Shown piece by piece: positions 6,149 to 13,169 of a stretch of DNA of 16,807 nucleotides (position 1 is its first letter; every line of letters starts with the position of its first letter). This DNA is from Verrucomicrobiota bacterium (GTDB lineage Bacteria; Verrucomicrobiota; Verrucomicrobiia; Opitutales; Opitutaceae). Position numbers and translations under genes: made by a program. Where the stretch lies: positions 1-16,807 of the forward strand of contig JAEYQF010000279.1 of assembly GCA_023410155.1 (NCBI GenBank), read 5' to 3'. The notes beneath the pieces are model-generated. The model was not told where the DNA came from. It did not search any database and saw only the letters and a program-made list of their open reading frames with translations.

Positions 6149-7843
6149 ATGTCCACCTCGTTCGCGCGCGGCGTCCTGGCGATCACGTTGGTTTTCTTTG
6201 CGGCCTTCTTCGCCTGGCCGATCTGGCAGATCATCCGCGGCGGGTTCGTCGACGCGGACGGACGTCTCACCTTTAGCTATGTGGCTGCGCTGTTGAGCGA
6301 TCGCACCTACCTGCTCGCGCTGCAGAACTCCTTCCTGCTCGCGTGTGCCGCCACGACGCTTGCGATGCTGATCGCGGTGCCGCTCGCGTGGATGAGCGAC
6401 CGCTTCGTCTTCCCCGGCAAGGGGCTGCTCGCGTCGTTGATTCTCATCCCAATGATCCTGCCGCCGTTTGTCGGCGCGATCGGCATCAAACAGATTTTTG
6501 GGCAATACGGCGCACTCAACTCGCTGCTCATCGCGATCGGCGTGCGGCCGGAGGGATGGACGTTCGACTGGTTCGCGGCGCACCAATTCTGGGGCGTCGC
6601 GGTCGTCGAGGCGCTGTCACTCTACCCGATCATCTACCTCAACGTCGTCGCCGCGCTGGCAAACATCGATCCGGCGATGGAGGAGGCAGCGCAGAATCTC
6701 GGTTGCACGGGCTTCCGGCGTTTTCGACGCATCACGCTGCCGCTGATCCGGCCCGGATTGTTCGCGGGCGGCACGATTGTGTTCATCTGGACGTTCACCG
6801 AGTTGGGCACGCCGCTGGTCTTCGACTATGCGCAGGTCACGAGTGTGCAGATTTATTACGGGCTGAAAAACATCAGCGGCGATCCGTCGCCGTTTGCACT
6901 CGTGGCGATCATGCTCGCGAGCTCCGTGCTGCTGTATGCGGTCGGCAAAGGTCTCTTCGGCTCCGCCGGTCACGCCATGATGGCGAAGGCCACGAGTTCG
7001 GGCGGGCCGAAGAAAATCTCCTCCGCACGTGCGTGGCTCTGCACGGCAGCGTTTGGTGGCGTGACGTTTCTCGCGATCCTGCCCCACCTCGGCGTGACGC
7101 TCGTGGCGTTTTCCCGCGAGTGGTATGGCACGGTCGTGCCGCACCATTACACCCTGGAGAACTTCCAACTCGCGCTCGGCCACGAGATCACGGTGAGCGC
7201 GATCGGCAACAGCCTGAAGTTCGCGAGCATCTCGAGCATCATCGACGTGATCCTCGGCATCGCGATCGCCTACGTCATCGTGCGTAGCAAGATCAAGGGG
7301 CGCGCCCTGCTCGATTTTCTCTCGATGATGCCGCTCGCCGTGCCGGGCTTGGTGCTCGCGTTTGGTTATCTCGCGATGTCGCAGGAGGGGAAGTTCTTCT
7401 CGTTCATCAATCCCGTGCGAGATCCGACGGTGCTGTTGATCATCGCGTATTCGATCCGGCGTTTGCCGTATGTGGTGCGCTCGGCAGCGGCAGGGTTTCA
7501 GCAGACGAGCGAGACGCTGGAGGAAGCCGCGCAGAACCTCGGCAGTCCACCGCTGCGGGCGCTCACCAAGATCACGCTCCCATTGATCACGGCGAATTTG
7601 ATCGCCGGTGGACTGCTGGCGTTCGCCTTCGCGATGCTCGAGGTGAGCGACTCGCTCGTGCTCGCACAGAAGCAGGCGTTTTACCCGATCACCAAGGCCA
7701 TCATGGAACTGTTCCAACTGCTCGGCGACGGAAAGTTCATGGCCAGCGCGCTCGGTGTGTGGGCGATGGCCTTTCTCGGGGTGACGATCGTCGGGCTGAG
7801 CCTGCTGCTCGGGAAGAAACTTGGAGCGATCTTCCGCGTGTGA
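6149..7843 (+). CDS. Two-domain ABC transporter permease, iron(III)/FbpB type
   Basis: This 564-aa inner-membrane protein consists of two fused BPD_transp_1 permease domains, about residues 55-270 and 345-560. Each has an EAA loop for contact with an ATPase: EEAAQNLGCTGFRRFRRITLP (about 178-198) and LEEAAQNLGSPPLRALTKITLP (about 457-478). About twelve hydrophobic segments are seen. The organisation is that of FbpB/SfuB/ThiP-type permeases, which import Fe(III), thiamine or similar substrates. ATG 6149 is chosen because it directly precedes the first membrane segment (VLAITLVFFAAFFAWPIW); the frame extends upstream only through repeat DNA. No binding protein or ATPase gene is adjacent, so partners must be encoded elsewhere. 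Iron is favoured by the metal-regulator context but not proven. Confidence 0.87.
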   Translation: MSTSFARGVLAITLVFFAAFFAWPIWQIIRGGFVDADGRLTFSYVAALLSDRTYLLALQNSFLLACAATTLAMLIAVPLAWMSDRFVFPGKGLLASLILIPMILPPFVGAIGIKQIFGQYGALNSLLIAIGVRPEGWTFDWFAAHQFWGVAVVEALSLYPIIYLNVVAALANIDPAMEEAAQNLGCTGFRRFRRITLPLIRPGLFAGGTIVFIWTFTELGTPLVFDYAQVTSVQIYYGLKNISGDPSPFALVAIMLASSVLLYAVGKGLFGSAGHAMMAKATSSGGPKKISSARAWLCTAAFGGVTFLAILPHLGVTLVAFSREWYGTVVPHHYTLENFQLALGHEITVSAIGNSLKFASISSIIDVILGIAIAYVIVRSKIKGRALLDFLSMMPLAVPGLVLAFGYLAMSQEGKFFSFINPVRDPTVLLIIAYSIRRLPYVVRSAAAGFQQTSETLEEAAQNLGSPPLRALTKITLPLITANLIAGGLLAFAFAMLEVSDSLVLAQKQAFYPITKAIMELFQLLGDGKFMASALGVWAMAFLGVTIVGLSLLLGKKLGAIFRV

Positions 7844-7864
7844 GGCGCACGGAGCGGGCGCGAA

Positions 7865-9130
7865 TTAGGTGCGGTCGCGCGTTTCGCGGGGCTCCAGCGT
7901 GAGCCCAACCGTGAGCACCGCGACGGCGAGGCCGGCGGTGAAGAGGAAATAGTTTCCGCCGCGGTGGAGTCCGAGCGCTGCGACCAGCACGGGCGCAAAA
8001 CCCGCGAGGATGCGTCCGAGATTGTAGGCCGCACCGGAGAGCATCGTGCGGTAGCGCGAGAACACTTCGTTGAAATACGCTCCCATCAGGCCAAACGGAA
8101 TGCCGTTGAGAAACGGCAGCACCAACGCAAACGCGAGTTTCCGTCCAGGCCACGTGCTCGCCCACGCGAAGGCCGAAAGCGCGAGCAGCGCGAACGCATA
8201 ACCGCCGATCGCGGTGCGCACGCCGAGACGCCGCACCACCCAGGCGCCAAACAACATGCCGGGGGCAACGTTGACCCAGAACAGCACCGTGTAGGCCGGC
8301 GACTGGGGAAGCTCCTTGGCGAAGAAGATATTCACCGTGCCGCTCGCGATCGTGAGACTCGCGAGGCAGAAGCACTGCGCAAACGAGACCCAGTCCCCCC
8401 CGGACAACCGAGTCGCCGCGGCCGGCGAAGCTTCGAGCGGGATCCGCGTCTCCGCCCGATCTGCGGCCGCCAGAAAGCGCCACCGCACGAATGCCAATAG
8501 CGCGATCGGAGGCAGTGAAGCCGCGAACATCCAGCGCCACCCGAGCGTCGGGACCGCATAGCGGCTCGCGAGCGCGGCGAGCAAGCCCCCGAGAATCGAG
8601 AATTGCAGCAGCGCGGCGAACCGATACCGCCGCGCACCGCTCACGTGTTCGGCCATGAACGCGTGGCTGATCCCCCACTCCGCCCCGAGGGCGAGCGACG
8701 CGATCGCCCGCGCCACGAGCAGCGATTCGTAGCTCCACGCGACGCAGATCCCGGCGATACCGGTCCCATAGACACCGAACACCCACAGCATCATCCTACC
8801 CCGGCCGTGCCGGTCCGCCAGATAGCCGAAGATCAGCGCGCCTAGGCCGACCCCCGCGAGCCCGGTGAACTGCAGCGCATTACTCTGCGCGACACTCAGC
8901 GCAAACTCGTGTGCGAAGAGTTTCTCCAGGTAAACGAAAAGGTAGAGGTCGTAGTAGTCGAAGAACAATCCGATGAACGCCGTCCAATACACCGCCGCCG
9001 GAGAGAGCGGTGCGGGGCAATGCGGCGGGCGGGCGGAGACGCTGGACACAAGGACGTCGTAAGCGGCTCCGGCGCATCTGCCAGTCGAATTCGCGGCCCG
9101 CGCCATCCCCCGGCCTCGCCGGGGCCGCAT
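7865..9130 (-). CDS. Major facilitator superfamily transporter
   Basis: The protein is up to 421 aa with about twelve hydrophobic segments. The first helix carries FFDYYDLYLF, like the D-x-x-D pattern of metabolite:H+ and sialate symporters. The loop between helices 2 and 3 has the MFS signature GYLADRHGRGRMM (about residues 102-114). ASLALGAEWGISHAFMAEH resembles helix 5 of sugar and organic-acid carriers. It probably moves a small organic anion across the inner membrane with protons; the substrate cannot be told. The start is uncertain: ATG 9130 and ATG 9106 are in frame and the first 40 residues look unstructured, so the true start may be as late as about 9049 (GTG). It converges with the FbpB-type permease and leaves only 21 bp between stops. 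Confidence 0.85.
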   Translation of the reverse strand: MRPRRGRGMARAANSTGRCAGAAYDVLVSSVSARPPHCPAPLSPAAVYWTAFIGLFFDYYDLYLFVYLEKLFAHEFALSVAQSNALQFTGLAGVGLGALIFGYLADRHGRGRMMLWVFGVYGTGIAGICVAWSYESLLVARAIASLALGAEWGISHAFMAEHVSGARRYRFAALLQFSILGGLLAALASRYAVPTLGWRWMFAASLPPIALLAFVRWRFLAAADRAETRIPLEASPAAATRLSGGDWVSFAQCFCLASLTIASGTVNIFFAKELPQSPAYTVLFWVNVAPGMLFGAWVVRRLGVRTAIGGYAFALLALSAFAWASTWPGRKLAFALVLPFLNGIPFGLMGAYFNEVFSRYRTMLSGAAYNLGRILAGFAPVLVAALGLHRGGNYFLFTAGLAVAVLTVGLTLEPRETRDRT

Positions 9131-9204
9131 CCCGGCCAGCCGTGTATTGAAAAACCGGAGACGCGGGCGCCGACCGTTTGCGCCTGAGCGGGCCCTTACC
9201 GAAC

Positions 9205-9226
9205 TTTTACCAAGAAACCGTAAAAT
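9205..9226 (+). promoter_or_regulatory. AT-rich inverted repeat, candidate promoter/operator of the ParA operon
   Basis: TTTTAC (9205-9210), nine bases, GTAAAA (9220-9225) is a 6-bp inverted repeat in the divergent gap between the MFS and parA-like genes. TAAAAT at 9221-9226 could act as a -10 element, with TTACCG at 9196-9201 as a poor -35 (19-bp spacing, longer than ideal). It would leave a leader of about 85 nt before ATG 9320. Confidence 0.3.
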
Positions 9227-9319
9227 CCCGCGCCGCAGGCGTTTCCCCCTCGCGTGAAGACCTGCGCGACCGATGGTGCGGCGTGTTCGCCTCTCCAGCG
9301 TTCATCGGCATTTCCCAGC

Positions 9320-10240
9320 ATGCCCCGAAAAATCAGCTTTCTGAACTACAAGGGCGGAGTCGGTAAGACTTCGCTGATCGTGAACACCGCGGCTTGTCTA
9401 GCGCAGCGTGGCAAGCGAGTCCTGCTTTTCGACTTCGACACGCAATCCAACGCCAGCATCTGGCTCATGCGGCTCGATCGGTGGAACAAGCTCAACGCCG
9501 ACGGCTCGGGTGCGATCTACTCGATCTTCGAACCCGGTCGGGCACGCGTCAGGGACCTCATCGTGCGCGACGTGCTGGAGGGAAAAAGCGGCGAGAAACT
9601 TCTCCCCGGACTCGATCTCGTCCCCACCACCTTCAACCTCGTCGACCTCGAGGGAGAGTATCGCAGCGACGACGGGCGCCCCGCCTACCTTTGGTTCCAG
9701 GAGCAGCTGGCCGAGGTGGAGCATGACTACGATTTCATCCTCTTCGACTGCCCGCCCAATATCCTGCGAGCGTCGCAGTGCGGTGTGTTCAGTTCGCATG
9801 AGATCTTCGTGCCCGCGAATCCGGACGCCCTCAGTCTGATCGGCTTCACGCTGCTGGTCGAAAAGCTGCACAAATTCCAGGCGCTCTCCGCCGGTTTTCG
9901 CGACGCCGCGATGGGACCCGCGGCGCAGGTGCAGGGCATCGTGATGAACGCGATCAAGACGGGCACCGACATCGAAGTGCCCCGCATGCGCATGCAGCTT
10001 CGGCTTAACCAATTCAAAGCCGCCCGTCGCGTCGCACCGACCGCGCGCATTTTCGACGCCCAAGTGCGGGATGCCATGGTCGTGCGACGAGCGGTCGCGC
10101 TCGGTCTGCCGGTCAACCTCGTCGCGCAAGACACGCAGGCCGGCGACTCGGACAACGTGCTCGGCGACTACCGCCGGGTCGCCGACGAGCTTATCCAGTT
10201 TTCGGATACACCCCGCTCCCTCCAACCCGCCACTCGATGA
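9320..10240 (+). CDS. ParA/MinD-family (SIMIBI) ATPase, orphan type
   Basis: This 306-aa cytoplasmic ATPase probably dimerises with ATP and binds DNA or membrane to position a partner. It has the deviant Walker A motif KGGVGKTS (about residues 11-18, both lysines present), Walker A' LLFDFDTQSN (35-44) and Walker B FILFDCPP (139-146). In Walker A' the usual Pro of DxDPQ is Thr. Unlike plasmid type Ia ParA, there is no N-terminal helix-turn-helix. An insert around residues 50-125 is longer than in minimal ParA proteins. A C-terminal segment (DAQVRDAMVVRRAVALGLPV) matches the region that often contacts partners. ATG 9320 precedes the first beta strand (KISFLNYKGGVGKT); an in-frame ATG 9254 would add 22 unconvincing residues. 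It overlaps the next gene by 4 bp (ATGA). No ParB gene is adjacent, so a role other than chromosome segregation is likely. Confidence 0.88.
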   Translation: MPRKISFLNYKGGVGKTSLIVNTAACLAQRGKRVLLFDFDTQSNASIWLMRLDRWNKLNADGSGAIYSIFEPGRARVRDLIVRDVLEGKSGEKLLPGLDLVPTTFNLVDLEGEYRSDDGRPAYLWFQEQLAEVEHDYDFILFDCPPNILRASQCGVFSSHEIFVPANPDALSLIGFTLLVEKLHKFQALSAGFRDAAMGPAAQVQGIVMNAIKTGTDIEVPRMRMQLRLNQFKAARRVAPTARIFDAQVRDAMVVRRAVALGLPVNLVAQDTQAGDSDNVLGDYRRVADELIQFSDTPRSLQPATR

Positions 10241-11082
10241 CTCCTCCCACCGCCGACGTGACTGCCGCCGCCCGCGAATGGGACCAGCTCCGGGCCGCCT
10301 TCGCTTCCTCGATCATGATCGACACGTCGCTGTCGAGCCTCGCCCAAAATCTGGACGGCCTCGACTGGCCCGCGGCCGGCGCCCATGAAACCCCCGCCTA
10401 CTACGTCGACTTCACCTATCAGGAACTGCGTTCGGAGCTCGCGGCACGCGGCCACGCAGCGGCAGTGCCGCTGCTGTTGCAGATCCTCCGTGAGACCCTG
10501 GCGTTCGACCAACCCTTCGGCGAGATGGTCACCCAGGCTGAGAACAACGAGGCGCCGCGCGACGCGTTGTTGAGGAATCTCGCCGTTCTCGGCCTTCCCG
10601 TCGATTTCCCGCTCGATCTGGTTAGACTCGATCCCACTGCGCGGGACCTGTGCCGGCTCGAGCAGGTGCGCACGCTCGGTCAGTTCGCAGCTTTTGCGCA
10701 GGGCTTGTCCCAAAACGTGATCGTGGGCGGTGAATTGAAACGTCTGCTCAATGCTCTGGTGCACACGGACGAGGCGGCGCTCGCGCAGCTCCTGCCCTAC
10801 CGTCGAGGCGCCAAAGGCGTGCATCTCGCCGAAGCGCTCGCCCACGCGGCGTCGTCGGACGAGCCCGCGATCGCGCTGCGCCGCACGCTGGCTTGGTTCA
10901 AGCCGGAGTTCCACCGCTGGCAGGCCGAGATCAGGCACGATCCGCGCCTGCTGCTCCGCGAACTCGCGCTGCTGCGCAACCCAACCGCAGAGGCTCGCGC
11001 CGCCGCTCTCATCGGCCCGCACCTTCGTCCGCACGGCGGTGTGTTTGCGCGCCTTCTCCACCTGTTCAAACGAAAGATCTGA
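10237..11082 (+). CDS. Uncharacterised helical protein coupled to the ParA-like ATPase
   Basis: This 281-aa protein belongs to no family I recognise. It is largely alpha-helical and rich in Ala, Leu and Arg. A central part (about residues 75-215) consists of amphipathic helices reminiscent of HEAT-like or all-helical scaffolds, without a clear repeat. No signal peptide and no membrane-spanning segment are seen. The last 15 residues, GGVFARLLHLFKRKI, form a basic, hydrophobic tail that could be a membrane-targeting amphipathic helix. ATG 10237 overlaps the ParA stop (ATGA), so the two are translationally coupled and probably produced in fixed ratio. A direct partner role is inferred from context only. 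Confidence 0.75.
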   Translation: MTPPTADVTAAAREWDQLRAAFASSIMIDTSLSSLAQNLDGLDWPAAGAHETPAYYVDFTYQELRSELAARGHAAAVPLLLQILRETLAFDQPFGEMVTQAENNEAPRDALLRNLAVLGLPVDFPLDLVRLDPTARDLCRLEQVRTLGQFAAFAQGLSQNVIVGGELKRLLNALVHTDEAALAQLLPYRRGAKGVHLAEALAHAASSDEPAIALRRTLAWFKPEFHRWQAEIRHDPRLLLRELALLRNPTAEARAAALIGPHLRPHGGVFARLLHLFKRKI

Positions 11083-11084
11083 CC

Positions 11085-11648
11085 ATGAACGAAGCACTCG
11101 AGCACCGCACGAATCCGCCGTTCCCCACCCGTCACCCACTGCCGCCGCCCCTCGTTCTCACCCGCCGCGCGCGCGAGCAAAGCAGCCCCGAGGCCCAGCT
11201 CTCGCTGGCCGAGTCCGAGCGCATCCTGCGGCAGATCGAGCTCGCGCTGCAGGAACGCGAACGCGCTGTCGTCGAAGCCGAACTCAATCTCGCGGAACGC
11301 ACCCGTGAACTCGATGAGATGGACGCGCTGCTCCGCGCCCGCGAAGCGCTGCTCGCCTCCTCTCGCCTGCGCGATCGTGATCACGATCGCGTGGTCACCC
11401 ACCGCGAGGCGCAGGCGTTGCATCAACTGCGCGACGAACTCGACCGCCAGGAGGCAAGTTTACGCGAAGCCCGCGCGGCGCTGCGCGAACGCGAGAAGTT
11501 CGTAGAAGACAGTGAGGCCCGACTCTTCGCCAAGGTGCAGGAACAACAGGAAAAGGAACTCGAACTCGAGCAGCGGGAAGAGAACCTCCACGCCCGCCCG
11601 CGGGGCGAAACTCCCGCTCCCGGTCCGCGCGACGAGTTTCGCGAATAA
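11085..11648 (+). CDS. Coiled-coil protein, third gene of the ParA operon
   Basis: This is a 187-aa protein. Residues about 1-35 are proline- and arginine-rich and likely disordered (RTNPPFPTRHPLPPP, then LTRRAREQ). About 40-172 is an almost continuous, highly charged coiled coil (LAESERILRQIELALQERER, LREREKFVEDSEARLFAKV, KELELEQREENL). A short Pro/Gly-rich tail ends it. The start ATG 11085 lies two bases after the previous stop, so all three genes form one transcription unit. A basic flexible N-terminus on an oligomerising coiled coil is the general design of ParA/MinD ATPase-activating partners such as McdB-like adaptors. Homology to them is not claimed. A structural filament or scaffold role is the alternative. 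Confidence 0.75.
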   Translation: MNEALEHRTNPPFPTRHPLPPPLVLTRRAREQSSPEAQLSLAESERILRQIELALQERERAVVEAELNLAERTRELDEMDALLRAREALLASSRLRDRDHDRVVTHREAQALHQLRDELDRQEASLREARAALREREKFVEDSEARLFAKVQEQQEKELELEQREENLHARPRGETPAPGPRDEFRE

Positions 11649-11709
11649 GGTTCACTCCTCGGGGTCGACGGCCTGCACGCGGGTGCCTCCTCGCAAACGC
11701 CGGTGGCGG

Positions 11710-13101
11710 TCAGCGCGCGTAATACGCATTGATCTTTTGCGCGACGTCGCGGAAGCCGATGTCTTCGCTGTAGATCGCCTTAAACTCCGCGATCGCCGCC
11801 TCGGGATTTCCCATCGCCTCCAGACAGGAGCCGAGTTCATAAACGACGGACTTCTTCGTCTCGTCCATCATCGCGAGCTCCGCTTTCGCCGCGGTGAACT
11901 GCGCAACGGCAAGATCGAATAGCCGTTTCGCTTTGAAGCAGCGGCCGAGTCCCGCCAAGGCCGCAATCCGCACCTGCGGATTGCGCTGGGCCTGCTGAAA
12001 CTGCGCGATCGCGAGATCGATCTGTCCCGTTTCGAGCAGAAGCGTGCCGAGCACCTGGCGGGCCGACGCATCGTTCGGGTAACGGCCCACCACGCGCTGC
12101 GCTTCACCCAGTCGGAAAGCGAGCAGCTCACGACGCAACTGCTCGCAGCGTTCGACCATGGGAGCAGAAGTCGGCGCATGTTGGAGGGTGGCTTCGGCGT
12201 CTCTCAGCTCGCGCTCAAGCACCGACGCCTGGAGGTCGGACTCGAGCTTCTCCCACGTCGCGTCGCTCGCACCGACTGGTTGTGACCGGGCGCGTCGCAC
12301 CCAGCTCAGCGCCTCATCGATTCGGCCGGCTTGTCGATGGGCCTGCACCAAGGTCCGGTAGTGATTGAGGTTCGCCGGCTCGCGTTCCACGCGCAAGAGG
12401 GCCTCGTCGATCAGACGCTGCGTCATCTCCGCCGAGGTCACGACCTTTGCCGTCTGTTCAAGCGAGAAGGCCTGCGCTTCGTCCTTCAATTTGTCGCGAA
12501 AACCGCCGCCCGACTCCCAGTTGCCGCGCGTGAGAGTCTGCGCCACCGACGCACGGCGCATCAAGTTCTGCGCGTCGCCGTCGACAGGCCTGGTCCTCAG
12601 GATCGCATCGGCCGCGCGCAGTGCATCAGCGGGACGCTTTGCCGCCAGGTAGGCCTCGCCGAGCTGCAGCAAATTCTCGCGATCGTCGGCGTCGATCTCA
12701 CGCACAGCCTCGCAGGCAAACGCCGCCGTCTCCGGCAGGTCGAGCGCAAGGGCCGCCTCGGCGAGCTGACGAAGCGCCGCGACACTGAGCGGATTGGCCG
12801 CCAGCTGCTTCTCGGCCTGCTCAAGCTGCCGGCGCGGATCCTTGCGACTGGCGCTGAACAGGAACGGAGCCGACGAAAGCCCGCCGAGCGCCTTCGCCAT
12901 CAGACGGTTCTTGCCGTGGAATAGCTTCAATTGCGCCGCGCGCAGAAGCTTCCGCACGGCCAGGCAGCCCGGCTCGGCTTTCAGCACCTGCTCGCCGGCC
13001 TCGATGACGTAATCGAGGTTGCCTCGCTCCAGCGCGACGCGGGCGTTGGCCACGAGTTTTTGCAGCCGGGCATCGAGCGAAGAGATGGAGACTTCGGCCA
13101 T
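11710..13101 (-). CDS. Tetratricopeptide-repeat (TPR) protein
   Basis: This is a 463-aa soluble protein without signal peptide or membrane segment. TPR-like helix pairs occur near residues 12-47 (ARVALERGNLDYVIEAGEQVL), 95-195 (SVAALRQLAEAALALDLPETA; LLQLGEAYLAAKRPADALRAA) and 250-285 (HYRTLVQAHRQAGRIDEALSW). They recur near 345-450 (ARQVLGTLLLETGQIDLAIAQF; LGRCFKAKRLFDLAVAQFTAA; YELGSCLEAMGNPEAAIAEF). Between them (about 200-235 and 285-330) lie charged linkers. It is a protein-protein interaction scaffold; partners are unknown. It starts 68 bp after the glmM stop on the same strand, so it may be the last gene of the trpD-glmM unit. It converges with the ParA operon, 61 bp between stops. Confidence 0.85.
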   Translation of the reverse strand: MAEVSISSLDARLQKLVANARVALERGNLDYVIEAGEQVLKAEPGCLAVRKLLRAAQLKLFHGKNRLMAKALGGLSSAPFLFSASRKDPRRQLEQAEKQLAANPLSVAALRQLAEAALALDLPETAAFACEAVREIDADDRENLLQLGEAYLAAKRPADALRAADAILRTRPVDGDAQNLMRRASVAQTLTRGNWESGGGFRDKLKDEAQAFSLEQTAKVVTSAEMTQRLIDEALLRVEREPANLNHYRTLVQAHRQAGRIDEALSWVRRARSQPVGASDATWEKLESDLQASVLERELRDAEATLQHAPTSAPMVERCEQLRRELLAFRLGEAQRVVGRYPNDASARQVLGTLLLETGQIDLAIAQFQQAQRNPQVRIAALAGLGRCFKAKRLFDLAVAQFTAAKAELAMMDETKKSVVYELGSCLEAMGNPEAAIAEFKAIYSEDIGFRDVAQKINAYYAR

Positions 13102-13108
13102 GAAGCGG

Positions 13109-13125
13109 GAGACCCGCGGAGTCTC
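13109..13125. other. Short inverted repeat between glmM and the TPR gene
   Basis: GAGAC (13109-13113), seven bases, GTCTC (13121-13125) lies just upstream of the TPR start codon, within its leader. It could form a weak RNA hairpin. There is no T-tract, so it is not a good terminator, which leaves read-through from glmM possible. Confidence 0.25.
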
Positions 13126-13169
13126 GATCAGGGCCCGGCCGGGTCAACGCCAGAGTCGTCCCCCGCGAT

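Noticed and set aside
9320..10240. Plasmid or chromosome partition locus (parABS)
   Set aside because: No ParB-like gene and no parS-like 16-bp palindrome were seen nearby, and the ATPase lacks an N-terminal DNA-binding domain. The partner genes do not resemble ParB.
11649..11709. Bidirectional intrinsic terminator between the ParA operon and the TPR gene
   Set aside because: Only a tiny CGCC-GGT-GGCG stem is seen, with no T-tract on either strand; not enough to call.
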